The position numbers and the translations under genes are program-made. From NCBI RefSeq assembly GCF_014204515.1, contig NZ_JACHLI010000011.1, forward strand, positions 138,793 through 202,792: a stretch of DNA of 64,000 bases, in the 5' to 3' direction. Under the pieces are notes generated by a model. It was not told the origin of the DNA. It did not search any database and saw only the letters and a list, made by a program, of their open reading frames with translations. This DNA comes from Pseudomonas nitroreducens (lineage in GTDB: Bacteria; Pseudomonadota; Gammaproteobacteria; Pseudomonadales; Pseudomonadaceae). Below are positions 45,673 to 54,392 of the stretch, one piece after another (position 1 is the stretch's first letter; every line of letters begins with the position of its first letter).

Positions 45673-46674
45673 TCAGTTCCAGCCGGCACGATCCATCAGC
45701 TTGATCGCCTCGGCCTGGCGCTTGCCGGCGACTTCCACCGGAATGCTGTCGGCCTTGAACTCACCCCAGGCCGCGACTTCCTGCGACGGCGCCACCTTCG
45801 GGTTGGCCGGGAATTCCTGGTTGATGCCGGCGAACAGCGACTGGGCGTCCGGCCCGGTCATCCACTCCACCAGCTGCTTCGCCGCTTCCGGATGCGGCGC
45901 ATGCTTGGTCAGGCCGATGCCCGACAGGTTGACGTGCACGCCACGGTCGCCCTGGTTCGGCCAGAACAGCTTGACCGGCAGCTGCGGATTGTCCTTGTGC
46001 ATGCGCCCGTAGTAGTAGGTGTTGACGATGCCGACGTCGCACTGGCCGGCGGCAATGGCCTGCAGCAGGGCGTTGTCGTCGGAGAACACGTCGGTGGCCA
46101 GGTTGTTCACCCAGCCCTGGAGAATCTCTTCGGTCTCCTGTGCGCCGTGGGTCTCGATCAGGGTGGCGGTCAGCGACTGGTTGTAGACCTTCTTCGCCGT
46201 GCGCAGGCACAGGCGGCCCTCCCACTTCGCATCGGCCAGCTCCTCGTAGGTCGACAACTCCTCGGGCTTCACCCGCTGGGTCGAATAGGCGATGGTCCGC
46301 GCGCGCAGCGACAGGCCGGTCCAGCTGTCGGTGCCGGAGCGGTACTGCGGCGGGATGTTGGCATCCAGGGTCGGCGAATCGAAGGGCTGCAGGATGCCCA
46401 TCTTCTCGGCCTGCCAGAGGTTGCCGGCGTCCACGGTGAGCAGCAGGTCGGCCGGGGTGTTGGCGCCTTCGGCCTTGATCCGCGCCATCAGCGGCGCTTC
46501 CTTGTCGGTGATGAACTTGATCTTCACCCCGGTTTTCTCGGTGTAGGCATCGAACACCGGCTTGATCAGCTCGTCGATGCGCGAGGAGTAGACCACCACT
46601 TCGTCGGCGGCCTGGGCGGTGCTCCCGAGGGCGGCCAGCAGGAGGGTGGCGAGTAGACCTTGGCGCGCGAGCAT
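45673..46674 (-). CDS. Periplasmic iron(III)-binding protein (FbpA-like)
   Basis: The 333-residue protein has a signal peptide (residues 1-22, ending AQA) and starts its mature part with EVVVYSSRIDELIKPVFDAY, typical of ferric-binding proteins. Iron-ligand tyrosines are visible in GIVNTYYYGRMHKD at about residues 214-227. It captures Fe3+ for the permease at 43530. ATG 46674 gives the signal peptide and follows AAAGGAC. A palindrome 30 bases upstream could be a Fur operator. Confidence 0.94.
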   Translation of the reverse strand: MLARQGLLATLLLAALGSTAQAADEVVVYSSRIDELIKPVFDAYTEKTGVKIKFITDKEAPLMARIKAEGANTPADLLLTVDAGNLWQAEKMGILQPFDSPTLDANIPPQYRSGTDSWTGLSLRARTIAYSTQRVKPEELSTYEELADAKWEGRLCLRTAKKVYNQSLTATLIETHGAQETEEILQGWVNNLATDVFSDDNALLQAIAAGQCDVGIVNTYYYGRMHKDNPQLPVKLFWPNQGDRGVHVNLSGIGLTKHAPHPEAAKQLVEWMTGPDAQSLFAGINQEFPANPKVAPSQEVAAWGEFKADSIPVEVAGKRQAEAIKLMDRAGWN

Positions 46675-46703
46675 GGGCTTGTCCTTTGCGGGGAAGAAAT
46701 CCC

Positions 46704-46728
46704 GCAAATGATAAGGAACCTCATTTGC
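46704..46728 (-). promoter_or_regulatory. Possible Fur operator upstream of the iron-binding protein gene
   Basis: GCAAATGA (46704-46711) and TCATTTGC (46721-46728) are a perfect inverted repeat around TAAGGAACC, 30 bases before the start. The A+T content and ATGATAA core recall Fur boxes. The match to the 19-bp consensus is partial, so this is inference from motif and gene function. Confidence 0.45.
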
Positions 46729-46810
46729 TATCGAGCCGCGTGTTTGTGTCGGGGTGTTTCGGGAGGGTGTGGTTTGGGGTCGCGGGGGTATTCGGGAAAA
46801 GCAAGAGCCC

Positions 46811-46949
46811 CTCACCCCAGCCCTCTCCCAGAGGGAGAGGGAGCCGTTCGGCAGGTGGGGATATCACGGAGTCCGCCGGCGAGCCCTGAACCAACAGCAT
46901 GCACCGATCAGTCCCCTCTCCCTTCAGGGAGAGGGTTAGGGAGAGGGCA
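46811..46949. repeat. About 140-bp dispersed element with CCCTCTCCC / GGGAGAGGG ends, copy 1
   Basis: The element has inverted CCCTCTCC and GGAGAGGG tracts at both ends and a middle of about 80 bases that contains TCCGCCGGCGAGCCCTGAAC. A second copy, in opposite orientation, is at 56269-56411. It is a common type of Pseudomonas intergenic repeat and lies next to the end of ubiI. Confidence 0.85.
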
Positions 46950-46970
46950 AGCGCCGCTCGGACTCTCCCA

Positions 46971-48188
46971 TCAAACCCGCGCCAACTCCGGCAGGTCGCC
47001 CGACAGCCCCAACGCCTGGCGCACGAAAACACCCTTGGCCTCGTGGTGCCTGTCCACCAGCCGCAACCCGGCGTTGCGCAGCCAGCGCACGGCCAGCGGA
47101 TCGGCCTGGAACAGGCGCTGGAAACCCTCCATCGCCGCCATCATCGCCAGGTTGTGCGGCATCCGCCGCCGCTCGTAGCGGCTCAGCACGCGTTCCTCGG
47201 CGATGTTCTCGCCGCGGGCGTGGGCATGTTCGATGACTTCGGCGAGCACTGCGGCATCGAGGAAGCCCAGGTTCACGCCCTGGCCGGCCAGCGGGTGAAT
47301 GGTGTGCGCGGCGTCGCCGATCAGCACCAGCCCCGGCTCCACGTAGCGCTTGGCATGGCGCTGGCGCAGCGGGATGCACAGGCGGCGGTCGGCGTGTTCG
47401 ATGGCGCCCAGGCGATGCTCGAAGGCCAGGCCCAGGGCCTTGCAGAAACCTTCATCGTCCAGCGCCATGAGTTTCTCGGCCTGCTCCGGCGTGGTCGACC
47501 AGACGATCGAGCACCAGTGCGCGTCGCCTTCTTTTGCCAGCGGCAGGAAGGCCAGCGGGCCGTCGTCGGTGAAGCGCTGCCAGGCGGTGGCCTGGTGCGG
47601 CTTTTCGCAGCGCACGCTGGTAACGATGGCGTGGTGCAGGTAATCCCATTCGCGGGTGGCGCAGCCGGCCAGGCGGCGCACGGCGGAGTTGGCGCCGTCG
47701 GCGGCGACCACCAGCGACGTGCGGATTTCGCGGCCGTCGGAGAGGCTCAGCAGCCAGTCGTCGCCGGAGTGGCGCAGCTGCTCCAGGCGTGCGTTGGGCA
47801 GCAGGCCCAGGGCGGAGTCGTGCAGGCGCTCCAGCAGGGCATCCTGTACCACACGGTTCTCGACGATATGGCCGAGCATCTCCGCATGCACGCTCGCAGC
47901 GCTGAAATGAATCTGCCCGGTGCCGGAGCCATCCCACACCTGCATCTCGCGGTAGGGCTCGGCGCGGCGCGCGGCGATGCCGTCCCAGGCGTGCAGGCGC
48001 TGGAGGATGCGCCGGCTGGCCTCGGACAGCGCACTGACGCGCGGCTCGAAAGGCGCTTCGCGGTCGAACGGTTTCACGCTCAGCGGCGAGCCGTCCAGCA
48101 GCAGGATATCCAGCCCGCTGCCTTCCAGGGCCAGGGCCAGCGCACTGCCGACCATTCCCGCCCCGACGATAACCAGATCCGCGTGCAT
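46971..48188 (-). CDS. ubiI: Ubiquinone biosynthesis FAD hydroxylase (UbiI type)
   Basis: The 405-residue flavoprotein monooxygenase belongs to the UbiH/UbiF/UbiI group. The FAD motif DLVIVGAGMVGSALALALEG is at residues 4-23. The GDAAHTIHPLAGQGVNLGFLD family signature follows at about 280-300. UbiI adds the C5 hydroxyl of ubiquinone. The neighbour ubiH and the order gcv-ubiI-ubiH-pepP-ygfB, as in E. coli, support UbiI. The start was set at ATG 48188; the frame is open to 48242. Confidence 0.88.
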   Translation of the reverse strand: MHADLVIVGAGMVGSALALALEGSGLDILLLDGSPLSVKPFDREAPFEPRVSALSEASRRILQRLHAWDGIAARRAEPYREMQVWDGSGTGQIHFSAASVHAEMLGHIVENRVVQDALLERLHDSALGLLPNARLEQLRHSGDDWLLSLSDGREIRTSLVVAADGANSAVRRLAGCATREWDYLHHAIVTSVRCEKPHQATAWQRFTDDGPLAFLPLAKEGDAHWCSIVWSTTPEQAEKLMALDDEGFCKALGLAFEHRLGAIEHADRRLCIPLRQRHAKRYVEPGLVLIGDAAHTIHPLAGQGVNLGFLDAAVLAEVIEHAHARGENIAEERVLSRYERRRMPHNLAMMAAMEGFQRLFQADPLAVRWLRNAGLRLVDRHHEAKGVFVRQALGLSGDLPELARV

Positions 48189-48238
48189 GTGCGTTCCTTC
48201 TTCAGCGGCCCGCGCAGCTTCGGCGCGGGCATCGAAAT

Positions 48239-48721
48239 TCAAGCGGCCTGCCGCACGCGCGGCTTGAGCCTTACGTACAACGTCTTCTGCACCCGCGCCA
48301 CCAGGGTGCCTTCGCCGTCACGCACTTCGGCATGCAGGCGCGGCAGGTATTTCGCCCCGTCCGCCGTGTGCTGGCGGATCTCGTCGAGCAGCGCCTGGTC
48401 GATGCGGAATTCGGCATACACCGGACCCTTGCCGGGGCTGACGAATTCGATGTTGGCGGCCTTGTCCCAGACGATGTAGTCGCGCCCCAGGTTCTCCATC
48501 AGCATCAGCATGAAGAACGGGTCGGTCATGCTGTACAGGCTGCCGCCGAACTGGGTGCCGACGTAATTGCGGTTGAACAGGTTCAGGCCCATCTTCACCC
48601 GCACCTCGCGGAAATCCGCGCTGATGTGGCGCACCCGCACCCCGGCGCCGAGGTAGGGCGGGTAGAGGTTCAGGCCAAAACGCAGTAGGCGGGCGCGGCG
48701 GGAGCTCTTGCGTGGTTCCAT
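48239..48721 (-). CDS. DUF4442 hot-dog thioesterase-like protein
   Basis: The 160-residue protein matches DUF4442, a hot-dog fold group near PaaI thioesterases: MGLNLFNRNYVGTQFGGSLY at about residues 44-63, then DPFFMLMLMENLG. It probably hydrolyses an acyl-CoA or acyl-carrier thioester. It sits between ubiH and ubiI in the same direction, starting four bases after ubiH. P. aeruginosa has the same insertion (PA5222, from memory), whereas E. coli lacks it. No direct role in ubiquinone synthesis is known. Confidence 0.85.
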   Translation of the reverse strand: MEPRKSSRRARLLRFGLNLYPPYLGAGVRVRHISADFREVRVKMGLNLFNRNYVGTQFGGSLYSMTDPFFMLMLMENLGRDYIVWDKAANIEFVSPGKGPVYAEFRIDQALLDEIRQHTADGAKYLPRLHAEVRDGEGTLVARVQKTLYVRLKPRVRQAA

Positions 48722-48725
48722 TCAG

Positions 48726-49910
48726 TCACACCGGTCGGGCGCCCAGGCCCATGGCCTGGCGGGCGAACCAGCGCTTGGCCGGTGGCAGCAGGTCGAGGCC
48801 GAGCAGGCCGATGTTGCGGCCGGTGGCCAGCAGCGGCTGGGTGTTGGAGAACAGCCGGGTGACGCGGTCGGAGAAGCCGACGGTCATCTGCTGGTCCAGG
48901 CGCTGGCCATCGAGGTAGCGCTGCAGCACGGCGAAATCGCCCGGCGCGGCGTCTTCCTGCAGCAGGCGGTCGCCCAGGGCCTTGGCATCGCGCAGCGACA
49001 GGTTGAAGCCCTGCCCGGCGATCGGGTGCAGGCTGTGGGCGGCGTTGCCCAGCACGACCAGGTGCGGGCGAATCTGTTCGTCGGCCTCGGTCAGGCTCAG
49101 CGGGTAGCCGTAACGCGCACCGACCTGGCGCAGCGTGCCCAGGCGATAGCCGAAGGCTTCCTGCAACTCAGCGAGGAAGGCTGCGTCGGGCAACTCGCGC
49201 AGACGTTCGGCATCGCGGCCGTTGCGGGTCCAGACCAGTGCGCAGCGGTTCTCCGGCAGCGGCAGCAGGGCCAGCGGGCCGTTCTCGGTGAAGCGTTCGA
49301 AGGCTTGTCCACGATGGGCTTCGGACGGGCTGATGTTGGCGATCAGCGCGGTCTGTCCGTAGGACGCGGAGCGCACGTTGATACCCAGCTGTTCGCGCAG
49401 GCCGGAGCGGCCGCCGTCGGCCAGCACGGCGAGGTCGCAGTCCAGCGGCGAGTCGTCGTCCAGGGTCAGGCGGTAGCCGTCGCCCAGCGCATCCATCCGC
49501 CGCACTTCGGCGGGGCAGCGCCAGCTCACCACGTCCGGGTCCAGCGCGCGCCACAGGCACTGGCCGAGCCAGGCGTTCTCCACCACGTAACCGAGTGCGG
49601 GAACGCCCTCTTCCACCGCCGTCAGACGCGCGGCGCCGAAGCGGCCGCGGTCGGAGACATGGATCTGGGTGATCGGCTCGGCACGCTGGGCGATCTGCTG
49701 CCAGAGACCCAGGCGTTCGTAGATCTGCCGGCTGCCGAACGACAGCGCCGAGGAACGCGCGTCGTAGCTGGGCTGGTAGGCATCGCCAGGGGCGAAGGGC
49801 TCGATCAGCACGATCTGCCAGCCGCGCGCGCGGGCGCCGGCCTGGAGAATCAGCGCAAGGCTCGCGCCAACCAGTCCGCCACCGATGATGGCCAGTTGCG
49901 TCCGTTGCAT
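48726..49910 (-). CDS. ubiH: 2-octaprenyl-6-methoxyphenol hydroxylase
   Basis: UbiH adds the C1 hydroxyl in ubiquinone synthesis. The 394-residue flavoprotein has FAD motif LAIIGGGLVGASLALILQAG at residues 6-25, the VLADGGRSGLR block in the middle, and GNAAHSLHPIAGQGFNLSLRD near 280-300. Its start ATG 49910 is one base after the stop of pepP, so pepP, ubiH and the following genes are one operon. Confidence 0.93.
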   Translation of the reverse strand: MQRTQLAIIGGGLVGASLALILQAGARARGWQIVLIEPFAPGDAYQPSYDARSSALSFGSRQIYERLGLWQQIAQRAEPITQIHVSDRGRFGAARLTAVEEGVPALGYVVENAWLGQCLWRALDPDVVSWRCPAEVRRMDALGDGYRLTLDDDSPLDCDLAVLADGGRSGLREQLGINVRSASYGQTALIANISPSEAHRGQAFERFTENGPLALLPLPENRCALVWTRNGRDAERLRELPDAAFLAELQEAFGYRLGTLRQVGARYGYPLSLTEADEQIRPHLVVLGNAAHSLHPIAGQGFNLSLRDAKALGDRLLQEDAAPGDFAVLQRYLDGQRLDQQMTVGFSDRVTRLFSNTQPLLATGRNIGLLGLDLLPPAKRWFARQAMGLGARPV

Positions 49911-49911
49911 G

Positions 49912-51246
49912 TCAGGCGGCCTGGGCCTTGGCCTCGGCCATCAGCGCTTCGATCTCGGCAACCGTCTTCGGCACGCCATTGGTCAGCACTTCGCAGCCGG
50001 TTTTGGTCACCACCACGTCGTCCTCGATGCGCACGCCGATGCCGCGCCACTTCTTCGGCACTTCGGTGTTGTCCGGGGAGATATAGATGCCCGGCTCGAC
50101 GGTCATCGCCATGCCCGGTTCGAGCACGCGCCATTCGCCGCCGACGCGGTATTCGCCGACGTCGTGTACGTCCATGCCCAGCCAGTGCCCGGCACGGTGC
50201 ATGTAGAAGGCCTTGTAGGCTTCGCGCTCGATCAGCTCGTCGACGTCGCCCTTGAGCAGTCCCAGCTCCACCAGACCGGCGGTGATGACCCGCACGGTGG
50301 CCTCGTGGGCTTCGTTCCAGTGACGGCCCGGAGCGATGTAGTCGAAGGCCGCCATATTGGCGTCCAGCACCAGTTGATAGATGGCCTTCTGCTCGGGGCT
50401 GAAGGTGCCGCTGGCGGGGAAGGTGCGGGTGATGTCGCTGGCGTAGCAGTCGATCTCGCAGCCGGCGTCGATCAGGATCAGGTCGCCGTCCTTGATCTGC
50501 GCGTCGTTCTCCCGGTAGTGCAGGATGCAGGCGTTGCGGCCGGTGGCGACGATGGAGCCGTAGGCCGGCATCTTCGCGCCGCCCAGGCGGAAGGCGTACT
50601 CCAGCTCGGCTTCCAGGTGGAATTCGTAGAGGCCCGGACGGCAGGCCTGCATGGCGCGGATGTGCGCACCGGCGGAGACTTCCGCCGCGTAGCGCATCAC
50701 CTTCACCTCGCCGGCGCTCTTGTAAAGGCGCTGGTCGTGCAGCAGGTGGTCGAGGGCGACGAACTCGTTCGGCGGCTGCGCACCCTGGCGCGCCTTGGAG
50801 CGGATCACATTGATCCAGTCCATCAGCCGGCGATCGAATTCCTGGTTGGCGCCCAGCGCGTAGTACACGCGGTCGCGGCCTTCGATCAGGCCGGGAAGGA
50901 TGTCGTCGATATCACCGATGGGGAAGGCATCGTCGGCGCCGAAGGTACCGATGGCGCCATCCTGGCCGGCGCGCAGGCCGTCCCAGAGTTCACGCTCCGG
51001 ATCGCGCTCGCGGCAGAACAGCACGTACTCGCCGTGCTCGCGGCCGGGGATCAGCGCCATCACCGCTTCCGGCTCGGGGAAGCCGGTGAGGTACTGGAAG
51101 TCGCTGTCCTGGCGGTAGACGTGCTCGACGTCGCGGTTGCGGATGTACATCGGCGCCGCCGGGAGAATGGCGATGCTGTTGGGTTCCATCTGCGCCATCA
51201 GCGCCTTGCGACGACGGGCGTATTCCGACTTGGCGATACGGATCAT
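49912..51246 (-). CDS. pepP: Xaa-Pro aminopeptidase
   Basis: PepP removes the N-terminal residue in front of proline. The 444-residue protein is a pita-bread metallopeptidase. Metal ligands are seen in LIDAGCEIDCYASDITRTFP (two Asp), AGHWLGMDVHDVGEY (His), AMTVEPGIYI (Glu) and GVRIEDDVVV (Glu). The frame stays open to 51498, but ATG 51246 matches the P. aeruginosa protein as I remember it. It follows ygfB by eight bases. Confidence 0.97.
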   Translation of the reverse strand: MIRIAKSEYARRRKALMAQMEPNSIAILPAAPMYIRNRDVEHVYRQDSDFQYLTGFPEPEAVMALIPGREHGEYVLFCRERDPERELWDGLRAGQDGAIGTFGADDAFPIGDIDDILPGLIEGRDRVYYALGANQEFDRRLMDWINVIRSKARQGAQPPNEFVALDHLLHDQRLYKSAGEVKVMRYAAEVSAGAHIRAMQACRPGLYEFHLEAELEYAFRLGGAKMPAYGSIVATGRNACILHYRENDAQIKDGDLILIDAGCEIDCYASDITRTFPASGTFSPEQKAIYQLVLDANMAAFDYIAPGRHWNEAHEATVRVITAGLVELGLLKGDVDELIEREAYKAFYMHRAGHWLGMDVHDVGEYRVGGEWRVLEPGMAMTVEPGIYISPDNTEVPKKWRGIGVRIEDDVVVTKTGCEVLTNGVPKTVAEIEALMAEAKAQAA

Positions 51247-51254
51247 GCGCGACC

Positions 51255-51809
51255 TCAATGCAGGGAGGGTTTCTCGGCCGGTGCCGGCACCTTGCCGAAT
51301 TCGGAGAACAGCAGCAGCGGGGCGACGCGCAGGTATTCCTGCACTTCCATGTAGTCGGCCTCGCCGTCTTCGGATTCTTCCAGCTGGCCGCCGACCTGGG
51401 CGATGGCAGCGATGTCCTGCAGCACTTCGTCGGCTTCGTCGGACAGGCTGGGGGCACGCAGCGCCAGGCCGAAGCCGGCGAGGAAGCCCTGGCACCACTG
51501 GCCCAGGGCGGTGGCGCGCTCGGCCAGCGGCGCGTCGTCGTTGGGCAGCATCAGCACCACGGCCATCTCGCCCTGGCTGAAGTCCTGCTGGACCATGCCC
51601 AGCAGGCCGCCCAGGGCCGCGCCCAGGCGCTCGCCCGGTTCGCCGCCGAGCAGATCACCGGCGGCCTGCAGCCATTCGCCCTGGTCGAAGCCTGCGCCGG
51701 CGCAGACACGGCCGAGCAGGTGGCCGTGCAGTTCGGCGGGGGAAATGGGCAGGGCGGCCTCGGCGAGCAGGGCGGCGAATGCGGTGTAGGCGGAGCTGGA
51801 AGTGGACAT
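51255..51809 (-). CDS. ygfB: UPF0149 family protein (YgfB)
   Basis: The 184-residue cytoplasmic, mostly helical protein matches UPF0149: SPAELHGHLLGRVCAGAGFD at about residues 22-41, then the LGQWCQGFLAGFGLAL block near 98-113. YgfB in P. aeruginosa has been linked to beta-lactam resistance through control of ampDh3 (from memory). The start was set at ATG 51809; the frame is open to 51839. It is first in the ygfB-pepP-ubiH-DUF4442-ubiI operon and divergent from the zapA unit. Confidence 0.93.
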   Translation of the reverse strand: MSTSSSAYTAFAALLAEAALPISPAELHGHLLGRVCAGAGFDQGEWLQAAGDLLGGEPGERLGAALGGLLGMVQQDFSQGEMAVVLMLPNDDAPLAERATALGQWCQGFLAGFGLALRAPSLSDEADEVLQDIAAIAQVGGQLEESEDGEADYMEVQEYLRVAPLLLFSEFGKVPAPAEKPSLH

Positions 51810-51925
51810 GATCGAACCCGGGTGACGGCTAGGCGCCATCAGGCGCCGCGCATAGAATATGGTCCGTTATCCTAGCACCGGCGCACACCGCAAGACCATG
51901 TGACGACGCGCCGGGCAGCCGTGCG

Positions 51926-51954
51926 TTGACCCACCCCCACGGCAGTCCTATATA
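51926..51954 (+). promoter_or_regulatory. Sigma-70 promoter of the coiled-coil gene and zapA
   Basis: TTGACC at 51926-51931 and TATATA at 51949-51954 are spaced by exactly 17 bases. Transcription would start near 51961, about 31 bases before the first gene. Confidence 0.8.
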
Positions 51955-51991
51955 GTTCTCGATTACTTAAGCAACTCCCAAGCGAGAGCCC

Positions 51992-52201
51992 ATGGAAGAC
52001 GCCGACCTGCACGCGCTGATCGCCAAGTTCGACCTGCTGCTCCAGCGCCTGGAACAGCTCAAGGCCGAGAACCGGCTGCTGCGGGCGAACGAGAAAAGCT
52101 GGCGGGAAGAACGCGCCCATCTGATCGAGAAGAACGATTTGGCTCGGCAGAAGGTCGAAGCGATGATTTTGCGTCTTAAAGCCCTGGAGCAGGACTCATG
52201 A
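51992..52201 (+). CDS. TIGR02449 coiled-coil protein (ZapB-like)
   Basis: The 69-residue protein is one long predicted coiled coil with leucine heptads (LIAKFDLLLQRLEQLKAENR). It belongs to the TIGR02449 group found beside zapA in Pseudomonas. The shape recalls ZapB, a division protein that works with ZapA and FtsZ; that role is inference. Its stop overlaps the zapA start (ATGA). Confidence 0.9.
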   Translation: MEDADLHALIAKFDLLLQRLEQLKAENRLLRANEKSWREERAHLIEKNDLARQKVEAMILRLKALEQDS

Positions 52202-52542
52202 GCCAGTCGAACACCCTGAACGTCCAAATCCTCGACAAGGAGTACTGCATCGCGTGCCCTGCGGACGAGCGCGTCAACCTGGAGAGCGCCGCGCGCTACC
52301 TGGACAGCAAGATGCGCGAGATCCGTTCCAGCGGCAAGGTGATCGGCGCTGACCGCGTCGCCGTGATGGCCGCGCTGAACATCACCCACGACCTGCTGCA
52401 CAAGCAGGAGCGCGTGGAGCAGGACAGCGGCTCGACCCGCGAGCGCGTACGCGAACTGCTCGAGCGTGTGGATCGCGCGCTGACCAGCGATGCGCCGTCA
52501 GGCGAGGTGCATACCACCGATAAAGACCAGGGTGAAGTCTGA
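52198..52542 (+). CDS. zapA: Cell division protein ZapA
   Basis: ZapA binds FtsZ and cross-links Z-ring filaments. The 114-residue protein is longer than E. coli ZapA by a few residues only. It has the family start NTLNVQILDKEYCIACPADE and a C-terminal coiled coil. It overlaps the gene before it by four bases. The -35 region of the 6S RNA promoter overlaps its stop codon. Confidence 0.95.
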   Translation: MSQSNTLNVQILDKEYCIACPADERVNLESAARYLDSKMREIRSSGKVIGADRVAVMAALNITHDLLHKQERVEQDSGSTRERVRELLERVDRALTSDAPSGEVHTTDKDQGEV

Positions 52543-52568
52543 CCCCGGAAATTTCCTTGGGGTATACT
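52539..52568 (+). promoter_or_regulatory. Sigma-70 promoter of ssrS
   Basis: CTGACC (52539-52544) and TATACT (52563-52568) are separated by 18 bases, ending about seven bases before the RNA start. The -35 box overlaps the end of zapA. Confidence 0.75.
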
Positions 52569-52575
52569 CCTCCTC

Positions 52576-52751
52576 GCTCCCTGGTGTGTTTGCCAGTCGG
52601 TGATGTCCCTGAGCCGATAATTGCAACAACGGGGGTTGCCAGTTGGGCTGGTGTGCATGTCCGCACGACGGAAAGCCTTAAAGCCTACTGCAACCACCAC
52701 CTTGAACTCTCGGGTTCAAGGGCTAACCCGACAGCGGCATGTCCGGGGAGC
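52576..52751 (+). ncRNA. ssrS: 6S RNA
   Basis: This is 6S RNA, the regulator that binds sigma-70 RNA polymerase. The 5' end GCTCCCTGG pairs with the 3' end CCGGGGAGC to form the closing stem. The middle has the characteristic block GCATGTCCGCACGACGGAAA and the long central bulge. The sequence agrees closely with the P. aeruginosa RNA as I remember it. Location between zapA and fau is conserved throughout Gammaproteobacteria. Exact ends are estimated to a few bases. Confidence 0.95.
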
Positions 52752-52762
52752 TTTACCCTTCC

Positions 52763-53413
52763 ATGATCCCTTCCGACGGTCTCTCCCGCCCTGCCCTGCG
52801 CCGCCAGTTGCGCCAGGCCAGACGCGCGCTCACTCCCCTGCAGCAACGCCGCGCCGCCCAGGCCCTGTATCGCCAGCTCGCACAGCATCCGCTGTTCCGC
52901 CGGGCGAAGCATATTGCCCTGTACCTGCCGGCTGACGGCGAAATCGACCCGCGTCCGTTGATGAAGGCCGCCCAGCAGCGTGGCAAGGCCACCTACCTGC
53001 CGGTGCTCTCGGACTGGCCGCGCACGCACATGACCTTCCAGCAGGTGGGCGTGGGCGAACGCTGGAAACCCAATCGTTTCAACATTGCCGAACCCGTCGC
53101 CGACCGCGGTCGTCAACGCCCCGCCTGGGCGCTGGACCTGCTGTTGCTGCCGCTGGTGGGCTTCGACCCGCAAGGTGGCCGGCTGGGCATGGGCAAGGGG
53201 TTCTACGACCGCACCCTGGCGTACCTGGGCAGGCGCAAAAATTGGCAGAAACCGACGCTGCTGGGTCTGGCGCATGAATGCCAGAAGGTCGACAGGCTGG
53301 AGCTGGCGAGCTGGGATGTGCCGCTGCTGGGCATTGTGACGGACGGCGGCTGGTATGGCCGTCTCGCTACGGCATCGCGTCCCTGCGATGTCCGTCGCGA
53401 CGGCAGTCGCTGA
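52763..53413 (+). CDS. fau: 5-formyltetrahydrofolate cyclo-ligase
   Basis: Fau (YgfA) converts 5-formyltetrahydrofolate to methenyl-tetrahydrofolate with ATP. The 216-residue protein has the N-terminal LRRQLRQARRAL block and the phosphate-binding loop PLVGFDPQGGRLGMGKGFYD at about residues 131-150. ATG 52763 was chosen, 11 bases after the 6S RNA end; an in-frame ATG at 52739 lies inside the RNA. It is probably made by read-through from ssrS, as in E. coli. Confidence 0.93.
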   Translation: MIPSDGLSRPALRRQLRQARRALTPLQQRRAAQALYRQLAQHPLFRRAKHIALYLPADGEIDPRPLMKAAQQRGKATYLPVLSDWPRTHMTFQQVGVGERWKPNRFNIAEPVADRGRQRPAWALDLLLLPLVGFDPQGGRLGMGKGFYDRTLAYLGRRKNWQKPTLLGLAHECQKVDRLELASWDVPLLGIVTDGGWYGRLATASRPCDVRRDGSR

Positions 53414-53428
53414 TCGAAGACGAACGGA

Positions 53429-53563
53429 TCAGGGCTGCTGGGTGACCTGCACCGGGGCGTTGCCCTGGCGTTGTTCCCACAGGCTCTGGGTGTAACCGGT
53501 AGTGACGACACCCAGACCGAAAAGTATTACCAACACCCACAGAAGATCAGGCTTGCGCTTCAT
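53429..53563 (-). CDS. 44-residue single-pass membrane protein
   Basis: The peptide is MKRKPD followed by one membrane helix (LLWVLVILFGLGVVTTGY) and a polar tail, QSLWEQRQGNAPVQVTQQP. GGGAGG stands seven bases before ATG 53563, which argues for a real gene. Small proteins of this kind occur at this place in other Pseudomonas genomes (PA5229 region, from memory). The frame is open further up to 53731, but that part has no ribosome binding site. Function is unknown. Confidence 0.75.
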   Translation of the reverse strand: MKRKPDLLWVLVILFGLGVVTTGYTQSLWEQRQGNAPVQVTQQP

Positions 53564-53886
53564 CGATTGCCTCCCCCTTCCAGGCAATTGTCCCCGATGG
53601 CCGGCGGTGATTTTTGGTCCGTCCGGCGGGCCGAGCTGAAAACGGCGGCATTCTCCGACAATGAAAGGCATCCCGCAATTCTGACGCCAACCGATCGTCG
53701 GACGATGCTCGCCCTGCAAAACTTCGCGCACATTCAGGCAATGTTCATGCCGAATTCCTACATATTCTTCCTACAGCAAGTTTCCGGCGAGCCGGCAGCT
53801 TGTCGCAGGGGAAACGCCTACCCTTGAAGCCATAGGGTATCCACACCCATGATCCGAATCCGCCACCGACCAGGAGATTTTCGCCG
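53564..53886. other. Intergenic region before the EVE gene
   Basis: These 323 bases lie between two divergent genes. Nothing codes here convincingly. The stretch 53720-53790 is richer in A+T and probably has the promoter of the EVE gene; AGGAG at 53870 is its ribosome binding site. Confidence 0.5.
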
Positions 53887-54348
<462 letters not shown>

Positions 54349-54392
54349 AGGCAATGTGCTATTAGATTGCTGAACCCCCCGGAATCAGCCGC

